This document shows, piece by piece, positions 32,196 through 42,007 of a stretch of DNA of 64,000 nt (the first letter of the stretch is position 1; every line of letters begins with the position of its first letter). Under the pieces are notes generated by a model. The model saw nothing but the letters and a program-made list of their open reading frames with translations, was not told the origin of the DNA and did not search any database. Source of the DNA: Zea mays (lineage: Eukaryota > Streptophyta > Magnoliopsida > Poales > Poaceae); the NCBI RefSeq assembly GCF_902167145.1, contig NC_050099.1, positions 241,812,588 to 241,876,587 of the forward strand, in the 5' to 3' direction. A program made the position numbers and the translations under genes.

Positions 32196-32733
32196 CTACT
32201 CCACTACCAACGCTTGCGCTTGCACCCCACGGTGGATGACGACCACCTGGCTTCTCGACCAGCGCAACCGCCCACGATGCTGCTGCCCTGGAGTTCCCTC
32301 GCCGATGAAGACTTCATGTTGCAGCAGCGCCCCCCTTGCATCGAGGTCCCTCCCGTCGCCCATGCCTGGCCGACCATGGTGATGGAAGCGCAGCAACAAG
32401 CGAAGCCGGGGACCCGTTGCGCGGCCTCGACCATAGCCTGCTCGGTGAGGATCCGAGTCGGTGGGCAGCTCGACCATGGGGACGCCATGAGCCGCAAAGA
32501 AGGCCGTAGCAACTGCAACAGCTGTGCCGAAAGTGTGGAAGGTTTCTTGCATGTTGACCGGTGTAGAGGTGGACGCCGCAGCATGCTCCGCACCGGTGGG
32601 CGCCCCCCGCTTCGCATCCCACCGAGAAAACCTTGCGTTCTGCTCGACGAAAAGCCTGCCGATCTCGTCGAGGAGAAACTTCATGTCGGTCGACATGGTG
32701 CAACACCAAGGATCGATTGCCCTCTGCTACCAA
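32196..32733 (-). pseudogene. Retrotransposon gag start with primer-binding site (remnant)
   Basis: On the minus strand, TTGGTAGCAGAGGGC (32719-32733), a relative of the iMet primer site TGGTATCAGAGC, is followed by a frame beginning MSTDMKFLLDEIGRLFVEQN (ATG near 32696). That layout suits the 5' end of gag in an LTR element. The frame runs 166 codons, becomes low complexity, and has no recognised capsid motif. Assignment as a gypsy-type remnant is tentative. Confidence 0.45.
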
Positions 32734-32920
32734 TCGTTAGCAGCGCACAATCTATAGGATGAACTCACAACTCGAATCAACACAATAGTACGAGAACTAT
32801 GATCCGACACGATATGAGATAGAATCTAGGAGAGGGCAGCAAGCAGGAGAATCAGATGTTAGAGGAAGATACTAGAAGGTTCTAGAAGCACCGGGGTTAG
32901 GAGTCAACAGAGGAGGGAGT
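32734..32920. other. Probable 3' end of the LTR belonging to the gag remnant
   Basis: Non-coding sequence directly outside the primer-binding site on the minus strand. It would be LTR if the remnant is real, but no second LTR is available to prove it. It ends at the MITE nest. Confidence 0.3.
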
Positions 32921-32943
32921 TTAGGCCATGTTTGGTTTCTTTA

Positions 32944-33310
32944 GGGCCTGTTTGTTTACCCCCATGGATTATATAATCTGGATTATTTTTGGAGGATTAT
33001 ATAATCTGAGTAATCATGTTTGTTTACCCAAATTATTTGAGTTGTTAATAGGATTCTTTTGTATGAGGAAGACAAGAATGCCAATGGTGGGTTATAATGG
33101 CAATGGTGGGGTAATTTCTAGGAAACTTGAAAGGGTAGTGGGGAAGTGGGAAAAAAATAATCTGAAATAAGCACATCCTCACTTGCTTATGGATTATCAT
33201 AATCCAAGGGGTTAGATTATATAATCTCGGCAAATAAGCTGAACTGTTTGTTTGCCTCTTAGGATTATTTAATCCAGATTATATAATCTGGAGGGTAAAC
33301 AAACAGGCCC
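32944..33310. mobile_element. MITE nested in the outer MITE (367 bp)
   Basis: Perfect 18-bp inverted ends GGGCCTGTTTGTTTACCC and GGGTAAACAAACAGGCCC with TTA duplications at 32941-32943 and 33311-33313. The interior has repeated ATTATATAATCTGG-type palindromes. PIF/Harbinger-type. Confidence 0.85.
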
Positions 33311-33393
33311 TTAGTCTAGGGACTAAAGTTTAGTCCCTAACATGTTTGGTTCTAGTGGCTAAAAATAGTAAGAATATACTAAATGACTCATAA

Positions 33394-33574
33394 TAGGGGG
33401 TGTTTGGTTTCTAGGGACTAATGTTTAGTCCCTAGATTTTATTCCATTTTAATTTTAAAATTGCCAAATATAGAAACTAAAACTTTATTTTAGTTTCTAT
33501 ATTTAGCAATTTATACACTAAAAAGGAATAAAATGAAGGGACTAAACATTAGTCCCTAGAAACCAAACATGGCC
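33394..33574. mobile_element. Second nested Tourist-like MITE (about 180 bp, near-perfect hairpin)
   Basis: The two halves are inverted copies (GTGTTTGGTTTCTAGGGACTAA against TTAGTCCCTAGAAACCAAACAT). TAA lies at 33391-33393 and 33575-33577. The extreme ends are imperfect, so the exact left boundary may be 33394 or 33396. Confidence 0.7.
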
Positions 33575-33786
33575 TAAGACTAAAATAGCCTTTAACATTC
33601 TCCTGCTATTAGTACAATTGAATTAAATGAGAGATAAATGTAAAATTAATATAGTTTAGTCCCTTTTAGCATATATGTGAAGGACTAAAGACTAAATCAT
33701 TTTAGTCCATATTTTAGTCCTAGTATTTGACAAAAAGAAGACTAAATGGGACTAAAAACTAGAGATTAATCTTTAGTCCCTCTAAC

Positions 33787-35413
33787 TGTCGGGGACCATA
33801 ATTAGGGGTACCCTCAAGACGCCTAATCCTCAGCTGGTAACCCCCATCAGCATAAAGCTGCAAAGGCCTGATGGGCACGATTAAGTCAGGGATCAGTCCA
33901 CACGAGTGACTCGATCGCGCTTCACCCGAGCCTAGCCTCGGCCGAAGGCAGCCGACCTCGAGAGACTTCCGTCTCGCCCGAGGCCCCCCTTTTTTATGGC
34001 GGACACATCACCGGCTTGCCCAAGGCCTTGGCTTCGCTCAGAAGCAACCTTGACTAAATCACCACACCGACTGACCAAATTGCAGGGGCATTTAACGCAA
34101 AGGTGGCCTGACACCTCTATCCTGACACGCGCCCCCGGCAGAGCCGAGGTGACCGCCGTCACTCCACCGCTCCACTGGCCAGTCTGACAGAAGGACAGCG
34201 CCGCCTGCGCCACTCCGACTGCAGTGCCACTCGACAGAGTGAGTCTGACAGGCAACTAGGCCTTGCCGAAGGCGCCACGGCGAACTCCGCTCCGCCCGAC
34301 CCCAGGGCTCGGACTCGGGCTAAGACCCGGAAGACGGCGAACTCCGCTCCGCCCGACCCCAGGGCTCGGACTCGGGCTAAGACCCGGAAGACGGCGAACT
34401 CCGCTCCGCCCGACCCCAGGGCTCGGACTCGGGCTAAGACCCGGAAGACGGCGAACTCCGCTCCGCCCGACCCCAGGGCTCGGACTCGGGCTAAGACCCG
34501 GAAGACGGCGAACTCCGCTCCGCCCGACCCCAGGGCTCGGACTCAGGCTAAGACCCGGAAGACGACGAAACTCCGCCTCGCCCGACCCCAGGGCTCGGAC
34601 TCCGCCCTGGCCTCGGCCGGACGACTTCCGCCTCGCCCGACCCCCTGGCTCGGGCTCGGCCACGGCAACTGAAGGCAAGACTCAACCTCGGCTTCGGAGG
34701 AAACCCCACGTCGCCCTGCCTAGAGCACAGACCGCCACGTCAACAGGAAACGTCATCATCACCCTACCCCGAATCGACTCGGGTCACGGAGAACAAGACC
34801 GGCGTCTCGTCCGGCCAGCTCCGCCAGAGGGGCAATGATGGCGCTCCACGAGCTCTATGACGACGGCGGCCCCCAGCTCTCTTACGGCAGCAGGACAACG
34901 TCAGCAGGGACTCGACCGCTCCAACAGCTGTCCCTCCATCAGGCTCCGCCGCACCACCGATAGCCACGACATCACGCCAGCAGGATGCCCAGATCTCTCC
35001 GGCTGCCACATCGGCATGTACCTAGGGCACTAGCTCTCCCTCCGCTAGACACGTAGCACTCTGCTACATCCCCATTGTACACCTGGGTCCTCTCCTTACG
35101 ACTATAAAAGGAAGGACCAGGGCCTTCTCAGAGAAGGTTGGCCGCGCGGGACCGAGGACGGGACAGGCGCTCTCTTGGGGCCGCTCGCTTCCCTCACCCG
35201 CGTGGACGCTTGTAACCCCCCTACTGCAAGCGCACCTGACCTGGGCGCGGGACGAACACGAAGGCCGCGGGACTTCCACCTCTCTCACGCTCGGCTCCGG
35301 CCGCCTCGCCTCTCCCCCCTCCGCGCTCGCCCACGCGCTCGACCCATCTGGGCTGGGGCACACAGCACACTCACTCGTCGGCTTAGGGACCCCCCTGTCT
35401 CGAAACGCCGACA
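33787..35413 (+). repeat. 5' LTR of the Huck-like element
   Basis: Starts TGTCGGGGACC and ends CGCCGACA; 1627 bp against 1626 bp for the 3' LTR. Five exact 57-bp-period units run at 34279-34563, with a degenerate sixth. The long frames over this array are a by-product of the 57-bp period. Confidence 0.95.
35101..35112 (+). promoter_or_regulatory. Probable core promoter in the Huck 5' LTR
   Basis: CTATAAAAGGAAGG about 310 bp before the LTR end is the only clear TATA box in the LTR. The same sequence is at about 45740 in the 3' LTR and about 14862 in the left element. Confidence 0.65.
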
Positions 35414-35473
35414 GTTGGCGCGCCAGGTAGGGGCCTGCTGCGTGCTGACGAATAGCTCCCCGTCAAGCTCCAG
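35414..35473 (+). promoter_or_regulatory. Primer-binding region and gag leader
   Basis: Immediately after the LTR comes GTTGGCGCGCCAGGTAGGGG, the expected position of the primer-binding site. Tat-lineage elements generally use a non-Met tRNA; I cannot name the tRNA from this window. The gag ATG is at 35474, only 60 bp from the LTR. Confidence 0.6.
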
Positions 35474-38400
35474 ATGGGCAGTCTCCAGCAACCTCTCCGG
35501 CCCGGGACGGTGCTTCGTTTCGGGGCTCTCGAGTTCATGTCCTTCGACGGCAGCTACGACATGATACTTCTTCCACCGCCGTGCGACCACGACAATGGCG
35601 GCCGACAACCCGCCCGCCGGCGGCGGAATCGACGACGTCTACCCCGCGTGGTGGAAAAGCAACATTCGGGCTCGCTCCGTTCTCTCCCCCGCCAACGGAG
35701 GAGGAGGCGGGGCCGTCAAGGCCAGATGGGAGGCCGCGCTTCGCCGGCCGTCAAGCGAATCGACGCCCCCGACGCCCCGACGGAAGGCACGCCGGACATC
35801 GACCTCGCGTTCAAGACGGAGGCAAGCGCCGTCCCCCCGCGGCACGATGACCCCGAGCAAGAAGACGACGCCGGCGCGCTCGCGGAAAGCCTGCAGGACG
35901 TCGCCCTCGAACCAGAGATGACGGCGCAACCAGACCCCGATGTGACTACGTCGCTCCTCGTCGACCAAAAGGTAACGACTAACTCCCATCTTGCGTCATT
36001 TCGACTCGGCCTCAACCCGCCAAACGACCTCGTTTTGGCGGGCGCCCTCATTGAGGCGAGTGCAACCCCACTGAGGTTCTGTATGCGATCGCCTTGGGAC
36101 CGACTGACGGACGTCTCGACCTACGGGCCCTCTGGGTCCGAGGAAGATGACGACCCCAGCATCGGTTGGGATTTCTCCGGACTTGGCAACCCCAGTGCCG
36201 TGCGGGACTTCATGGCCGCATGTGACTACTGTCTGTCCGACTGTTCCGATGGAAGCCGCAGCCTTGGCGACGAGAGCTGCGGCCCAAGCCGCGAATGTTT
36301 CCACATCGAGCTAGGGAATCCCACCGAAGGCAACCATCTTGGCATGCCGGAGGATGGTGATCTCCCTAGGCCGGTGCCTCGCGCCGACATCCCACGGGAG
36401 CTAGCTGTGGTCCCCGCTCCGGCGGGGGGTTACGACCCACAACTCGAGCAAGTCCGCGAGGCGCAGGCCAGGCTCAACGAGGGAACGGGAGCGCTTGAGC
36501 CGATCCGTCGGGACGTCGGACAGGCATGGGTGGGCCAACCCCTGGCCGGAGAAATACGTCATCTGCCCCAAGGTCTCCAGCACCGCGTCGCCAACGACGT
36601 CAGGATCAGGCCGCCGCCCGCATCCAGCGGGGTCGGTCAGAACCTGGCAACCGCAGCAATGCTCATCCGCGCGATGCCGGAGCCGTCAACCACCGAGGGT
36701 CGGCGGATCCAGGGAGAACTCAAGAATCTCCTGGAAGGCGCCGCGGCCCGGCGGGCCGAGAGCACTGCATCCCGAAGGCAAGGATATCCCTCGGAACCTC
36801 ATGCCGCGACTTCCCGATTCATGCGGGAAGCCTCGGTCTACACCGGGCGCACGCGCAACACCGCGCCTGCGGCCCCGGGCCACCTCGGCAACGAGCACCA
36901 TCGACGCGACCGTCGGGCTCACCTCGACGAAAGGGTGCGCCGAGGCTATCACCCCAGGCGTGGGGGACGTTACGACAGCGGGGAGGATCGGAGTCCTTCG
37001 CCCGAACCACCCGGTCCGCAGGCTTTCAGTCGGGCCATCCGACGGGCGCCATTCCCGACCCGGTTCCGACCCCCGACTACTATCGTAAAGTACTCGGGGG
37101 AAACGAGACCGGAGCTGTGGCTCGCGGACTACCGCCTTGCCTGCCAACTGGGTGGAACGGACGACGACAACCTCATCATCCGCAACCTCCCCCTGTTCCT
37201 CTCCGACACTGCCCGTGCCTGGTTGGAGCACCTGCCTCCGGGGCAGATTTCCAACTGGGACGACTTGGTCCAAGCCTTCGCTGGCAATTTCCAGGGCACA
37301 TACGTGCGCCCCGGGAATTCCTGGGACCTTCGAAGCTGCCGACAACAGCCGGGGGAGTCGCTCCGGGACTACATCCAGCGATTCTCGAAGCAGCGCACCG
37401 AGCTGCCCAACATCACCGACTCGGATGTCATCGGCGCGTTCCTCGCCGGCACCACTTGCCGCGACCTGGTGAGCAAGCTGGGTCGCAAAACCCCCACCAG
37501 GGCGAGCGAGCTGATGGACATCGCCACCAAGTTCGCCTCCGGCCAGGAGGCGGTCGAGGCTATCTTCCGAAAGGACAAGCAGCCCCAGGGCCGCCCGTCG
37601 GAAGAAGCTCCCGAGACGTCTGCTCCGCGCGGCGCCAAGAGGAAAGGCAAGAAGAAGTCGCAATCGAAACGCGACGCCGCAGACGCGGACCTTGTCGCCG
37701 CCGCCGAGTATAAGAACCCTCGGAAGCCCCCCGGAGGTGCAAACCTCTTCGACAAGATGCTCAAGGAGCCGTGCCCCTACCATCAGGGGCCCGTCAAGCA
37801 CACCCTCGATGAGTGTGTTATGCTTCGGCGTCATTTCCGCAGGGCCGGGCCACCCGCCGAGGGTGGCAGGGCCCGCGACGACGACAAGAACGAAGATCAC
37901 CAAGCAGGAGAATTCCCCGAGGTCCGCGACTGCTTCATGATCTACGGAGGGCATGCGGCGAATGCCTCGGCTCGGCACCGCAAGCAAGAGCGCCGGGAGG
38001 TCTGCTCGGTGAAGGTGGCGGCGCCAGTCTACCTAGACTGGTCTGACAAGCCCATCACTTTCGACCGAGCCGACCACCCCGACCATGTGCCGAGCCCGGG
38101 GAAATACCCGCTCGTCGTCGACCCCGTTGTCGGCGATGTCAGGCTCACCAAGGTCCTGATGGACGGGGGCAGCTGCCTCAACATCATCTACGCCGAGACC
38201 CTCAAGCTCCTGCGCGTCGATCCGTCCACCGTCCGAGCAGGCGCTGCGCCCTTCCACGGGATCATCCCTGGGAAGCGCGTCCAGCCCCTCGGGCGACTCG
38301 ACCTCCCAGTCTGCTTCGGGACACCCTCCAACTTCCGAAGGGAGACCCTGACGTTCGAAGTGGTCGGGTTCCGAGGAACCTACCACGCCGTGTTAGGGAG

Positions 38401-38722
38401 GCCATGCTACGCGAAGTTCATGGCCGTCCCCAACTACACCTACCTGAAGCTCAAGATGCCGGGCCCCAACGGGGTCATCACCGTCGGCCCCACGTACAAA
38501 CACGCGTTCGAATGCGACGTGGAGTGCGTGGAGTACGCCGAGGCCCTCGCCGAGTCCGAGGCCCTCCTCGCCGACCTGGAGAACCTCTCCAAGGAGGTCC
38601 CAGACGTGAAGCGCCATGCCGGCAACTTTGAGCCAGCGGAGACGGTCAAGGCCGTCCCCCTCGACCCCAGCGGTGACACCACCAAGCAGATCCGGATCGG
38701 TTCCGGGCTCGACCCCAAATAG
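35474..38722 (+). CDS. gag-pro: Huck-like Gag-protease (1082 aa)
   Basis: Structural polyprotein plus protease. The N-terminal half is low complexity, Pro/Asp/Arg-rich. The retrotransposon Gag (capsid) domain is at about 545-660 (from WLADYRLACQLGG through LRDYIQRFSKQRTELP). A Lys-rich basic stretch follows, then CPYHQGPVKHTLDEC (about 770), a C-X2-H-X5-H-X4-C knuckle variant rather than standard CCHC. The aspartic protease fold is near 850-1000, with VLMDGGSCLNIIY at about 893; the active-site triad is written D-G-G, which I believe is normal for this family. The frame ends at TAG 38720-38722, and the next codons continue pol in the same phase. Confidence 0.9.
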   Translation: MGSLQQPLRPGTVLRFGALEFMSFDGSYDMILLPPPCDHDNGGRQPARRRRNRRRLPRVVEKQHSGSLRSLPRQRRRRRGRQGQMGGRASPAVKRIDAPDAPTEGTPDIDLAFKTEASAVPPRHDDPEQEDDAGALAESLQDVALEPEMTAQPDPDVTTSLLVDQKVTTNSHLASFRLGLNPPNDLVLAGALIEASATPLRFCMRSPWDRLTDVSTYGPSGSEEDDDPSIGWDFSGLGNPSAVRDFMAACDYCLSDCSDGSRSLGDESCGPSRECFHIELGNPTEGNHLGMPEDGDLPRPVPRADIPRELAVVPAPAGGYDPQLEQVREAQARLNEGTGALEPIRRDVGQAWVGQPLAGEIRHLPQGLQHRVANDVRIRPPPASSGVGQNLATAAMLIRAMPEPSTTEGRRIQGELKNLLEGAAARRAESTASRRQGYPSEPHAATSRFMREASVYTGRTRNTAPAAPGHLGNEHHRRDRRAHLDERVRRGYHPRRGGRYDSGEDRSPSPEPPGPQAFSRAIRRAPFPTRFRPPTTIVKYSGETRPELWLADYRLACQLGGTDDDNLIIRNLPLFLSDTARAWLEHLPPGQISNWDDLVQAFAGNFQGTYVRPGNSWDLRSCRQQPGESLRDYIQRFSKQRTELPNITDSDVIGAFLAGTTCRDLVSKLGRKTPTRASELMDIATKFASGQEAVEAIFRKDKQPQGRPSEEAPETSAPRGAKRKGKKKSQSKRDAADADLVAAAEYKNPRKPPGGANLFDKMLKEPCPYHQGPVKHTLDECVMLRRHFRRAGPPAEGGRARDDDKNEDHQAGEFPEVRDCFMIYGGHAANASARHRKQERREVCSVKVAAPVYLDWSDKPITFDRADHPDHVPSPGKYPLVVDPVVGDVRLTKVLMDGGSCLNIIYAETLKLLRVDPSTVRAGAAPFHGIIPGKRVQPLGRLDLPVCFGTPSNFRRETLTFEVVGFRGTYHAVLGRPCYAKFMAVPNYTYLKLKMPGPNGVITVGPTYKHAFECDVECVEYAEALAESEALLADLENLSKEVPDVKRHAGNFEPAETVKAVPLDPSGDTTKQIRIGSGLDPK

Positions 38723-38728
38723 GAAGCA

Positions 38729-41700
38729 GTGCTCGTCGACTTTCTCCGCGCAAACGCCGACGTCTTTGCGTGGAGTCCCTCGGACATGCCCGGCATACCG
38801 AGGGATGTCGCCGAGCACTCGCTGGATATTCGGGCCGGAGCCCGACCCGTCAGACAGCCTCTGCGCCGATTCGACGAGGAGAAGCGCAGAGCGATTGGCG
38901 AAGAGATCCACAAGCTAATGGCGGCAGGGTTCATCAAAGAGGTATTCCATCCCGAATGGCTTGCCAACCCTGTGCTTGTGAGGAAGAAAGGGGGGAAATG
39001 GCGGATGTGTGTAGACTACACTGGTCTCAACAAAGCATGTTCGAAGGTTCCCTACCCTCTGCCTCGCATCGACCAAATCGTGGATTCCACTGCTGGGTGC
39101 GAAACCCTGTCCTTCCTCGATGCCTACTCGGGGTATCACCAGATCCGGATGAAAGAGTCCGACCAGCTCGCGACTTCTTTCATCACGCCGTTCGGCATGT
39201 ACTGCTACGTCACCATGCCGTTCGGCCTGAGGAATGCAGGCGCGACGTACCAGCGGTGCATGAACCATGTGTTCGGCGAACACATCGGTCGCACAGTCGA
39301 GGCCTACGTCGATGACATCGTAGTCAAGACACGGAAGGCTCCCAACCTCCTCTCCGACCTTGAAGTGACATTCCGGTGTCTCAAGGCGAAAGGAGTCAAG
39401 CTTAATCCTGAGAAGTGTGTCTTCGGGGTGCCCCGAGGCATGCTCCTAGGGTTCATCGTCTCTGAGCGAGGCATCGAGGCCAACCCGGAGAAGATCGCGG
39501 CCATCACCAGCATGGGGCCCATCAAGGACTTAAAAGGGGTACAGAGGGTCATGGGATGCCTCGCGGCCCTGAGCCGCTTCATCTCACGCCTCGGCGAAAG
39601 AGGTCTGCCCCTGTACCGCCTTTTAAGGAAAGCCGAGTGTTTCGTTTGGACCCCTGAGGCCGAGGAAGCCCTCGGCAACCTAAAGGCGCTCCTTACAAAG
39701 GCGCCAGTCTTGGTGCCGCCGGCGGACGGAGAAACCCTCTTGGTCTACGTCGCCGCGACCACTCAGGTGGTTAGCGCCGCGATTGTGGTCGAAAGGCAGG
39801 AGGAAGGGCATACATTGCCCGTTCAGAGGCCGGTTTACTTCATCAGCGAAGTGCTGTCCGAGACTAAGATCCGCTACCCACAAGTTCAAAAGCTGCTGTA
39901 TGCTGTGATCCTGACGAGGCGGAAGCTACGACACTACTTCGAGTCCCATCCGGTGACTGTGGTGTCATCCTTCCCCCTGGGGGAGATCATCCAGTGCCGA
40001 GAGGCCTCGGGCAGGATCGCAAAGTGGGCAGTGGAGATCATGGGCGAAACGATCTCGTTCGCCCCTCGGAAGGCCATCAAGTCCCAAGTGTTGGCGGATT
40101 TCGTGGCTGAATGGGTCGACACCCAACTACCAACGACTCCGATCCAACCGGAGCTCTGGACCATGTTTTTCGACGGGTCGCTGATGAAGACGGGGGCCGG
40201 TGCGGGCCTGCTCTTCATCTCGCCCCTCGGAAAGCACTTGCGCTACGTGCTGCGCCTCCACTTCCCGGCGTCCAACAATGTGGCCGAGTACGAAGCTCTG
40301 GTCAACGGATTGCGGATCGCCATCGAGCTAGGGGTCAGACGCCTCGACGCCCGCGGTGATTCGCAGCTCGTCATCGACCAAGTCATGAAGAACTCCCACT
40401 GCCGCGACCCGAAGATGGAGGCCTACTGCGACGAGGTTCGGCGCCTGGAAGACAAGTTCTTCGGGCTCGAGCTCAACCATATCGCTCGGCGCTACAACGA
40501 AACCGCAGACGAGCTGGCGAAGATAGCCTCGGGGCGAACGACAGTCCCCCCGGACGTCTTCTCCCGGGATCTGCATCAACCCTCCGTCAAGCTCGACGAC
40601 GCGCCCGAGGTATCCTCGGCTCAACCCGAGGTACCCTCGGCTCAGCCCGAGGTACCCTCGGTTCAGCCCGAGGCACCCTCGGCCCAGCCCGAGGTACTCT
40701 CGGCCCCCGAGGGCGGGGCATTGAACGTCGAGGAAGGGCAGAGCGGGGCCACGCCAGACCAGGATTGGCAGGCCCCGTACCTGCAATATCTCCGTCGAGG
40801 AGAGCTACCCCTCGACCAAGTCGAGGCTCGGCGGGTAGCGCGACGCGCCAAGTCATTCGTCTTGCTGGGCGACGAAGAGGAGCTCTACCATCGCAGCCCC
40901 TCGGGCATCCTCCAGCGATGCATCTCCATTGCCGAAGGTCGGGAACTGCTGCAAGAAGTACACTCGGGGGCTTGCGGCCACCACGCAGCACCCCGAGCCC
41001 TTGTTGGAAATGCTTTCCGGCAAGGCTTCTACTGGCCAACGGCGGTGGCTGACGCCACTAGAATTGTCCGCACCTGCGAAGGGTGCCAATTCTATGCGAA
41101 GCGGACACACCTGCCCACTCAGGCTCTGCAGACAATACCCATCACCTGGCCCTTCGCTGTATGGGGTCTGGACCTCGTCGGTCCCTTGCAAAAGGCGCCC
41201 GGGGGCTACACGCACCTGCTGGTCGCCATCGACAAATTCTCCAAGTGGATCGAGGTCCGACCTCTGAACAGCATCAGGTCCGAGCAGGCGGTGGCATTCT
41301 TCACCAACATCATCCATCGCTTCGGGGTCCCGAACTCCATCATCACCGACAATGGCACCCAGTTCACCGGCAAAAAATTCTTGGATTTTTGCGAGGATCA
41401 CCATATCCGGGTGGACTGGGCCGCCGCGGCTCATCCCATGTCGAATGGGCAAGTAGAGCGTGCCAACGGCATGATTCTACAAGGGCTCAAGCCTCGGATC
41501 TACAACGACCTCAACCAGTTCGGCAGGCGATGGATGAAGGAACTCCCCTCGGTGGTCTGGAGCCTAAGGACGACGCCGAGTCGTGCCACGGGCTTCACGC
41601 CGTTTTTCCTGGTCTACGGGGCTGAAGCTATCCTGCCCACTGACCTGGAATACGGCTCCCCAAGGGCGAGGGCCTACGCCGAGCAAAGCAACCAAGCCAG

Positions 41701-42007
41701 CCGAGAGGAATCGCTGGACCAGTTGGAGGAAGCTCGGGACAGGGCCTTACTACACTCGGCGCGGTACCAACAGTCCCTGCGACGTTACCACGCCCGAGGG
41801 GTCCGGTCCCGAGAACCCCAGGTGGGCGACCTGGTGCTTCGGCTGCGACAAGACGCCCGAGGGAGGCACAAGCTCACGCCCCCCTGGGAAGGGCCGTTCG
41901 TCATCGCCAAAGTTCTGAAGCCCGGAACATACAAGCTGGCCAACAATCAAGGCGAGATCTACGGCAACGCTTGGAACATCAAACAGCTACGTCGCTTCTA
42001 CCCTTAA
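38729..42007 (+). CDS. pol: Huck-like Pol: RT, RNase H, second RNase H, integrase
   Basis: Same phase as gag-pro, resuming just after the TAG at 38720; the first listed codon is not a proposed start. RT motifs are VDYTGLNKAC, LDAYSGYHQI and YVDDIVVK (about residues 95-195). RT-linked RNase H occupies about 300-420. A second RNase H of archaeal type starts with MFFDGSLMKTGAGAG (about 478) and continues YEALVNGLRIA, the Tat hallmark. A linker of seven-residue repeats follows (about 627-661). Integrase has HH-CC (HH..., then CEGCQFY), WGLDLVGP, ITDNGTQF and the Glu in NGQVERANG (about 750-920). It ends NIKQLRRFYP with TAA at 42005. No internal stop or frameshift is seen. Confidence 0.93.
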   Translation: MLVDFLRANADVFAWSPSDMPGIPRDVAEHSLDIRAGARPVRQPLRRFDEEKRRAIGEEIHKLMAAGFIKEVFHPEWLANPVLVRKKGGKWRMCVDYTGLNKACSKVPYPLPRIDQIVDSTAGCETLSFLDAYSGYHQIRMKESDQLATSFITPFGMYCYVTMPFGLRNAGATYQRCMNHVFGEHIGRTVEAYVDDIVVKTRKAPNLLSDLEVTFRCLKAKGVKLNPEKCVFGVPRGMLLGFIVSERGIEANPEKIAAITSMGPIKDLKGVQRVMGCLAALSRFISRLGERGLPLYRLLRKAECFVWTPEAEEALGNLKALLTKAPVLVPPADGETLLVYVAATTQVVSAAIVVERQEEGHTLPVQRPVYFISEVLSETKIRYPQVQKLLYAVILTRRKLRHYFESHPVTVVSSFPLGEIIQCREASGRIAKWAVEIMGETISFAPRKAIKSQVLADFVAEWVDTQLPTTPIQPELWTMFFDGSLMKTGAGAGLLFISPLGKHLRYVLRLHFPASNNVAEYEALVNGLRIAIELGVRRLDARGDSQLVIDQVMKNSHCRDPKMEAYCDEVRRLEDKFFGLELNHIARRYNETADELAKIASGRTTVPPDVFSRDLHQPSVKLDDAPEVSSAQPEVPSAQPEVPSVQPEAPSAQPEVLSAPEGGALNVEEGQSGATPDQDWQAPYLQYLRRGELPLDQVEARRVARRAKSFVLLGDEEELYHRSPSGILQRCISIAEGRELLQEVHSGACGHHAAPRALVGNAFRQGFYWPTAVADATRIVRTCEGCQFYAKRTHLPTQALQTIPITWPFAVWGLDLVGPLQKAPGGYTHLLVAIDKFSKWIEVRPLNSIRSEQAVAFFTNIIHRFGVPNSIITDNGTQFTGKKFLDFCEDHHIRVDWAAAAHPMSNGQVERANGMILQGLKPRIYNDLNQFGRRWMKELPSVVWSLRTTPSRATGFTPFFLVYGAEAILPTDLEYGSPRARAYAEQSNQASREESLDQLEEARDRALLHSARYQQSLRRYHARGVRSREPQVGDLVLRLRQDARGRHKLTPPWEGPFVIAKVLKPGTYKLANNQGEIYGNAWNIKQLRRFYP
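40607..40711 (+). repeat. Five 21-bp coding repeats (EV-PSAQP linker) in pol
   Basis: Units starting GAGGTA(T/C)CCTCGG at 40607, 40628, 40649, 40670 and 40691 encode variants of the heptapeptide EVPSAQP. They lie between the second RNase H and the integrase, where a flexible linker is tolerable. Confidence 0.9.

Noticed and set aside
34263..34838. 191-codon frame (and antisense partner) with repeated RTPLRPTPGLGLGLRPG, identical at 44902-45477
   Set aside because: It lies over the 57-bp LTR tandem array; the repeat period is a multiple of 3, which opens frames on both strands. No independent coding evidence.
36686..37987. 433-codon minus-strand frame over the Huck gag
   Set aside because: A shadow of the strongly GC3-biased gag reading frame on the other strand.
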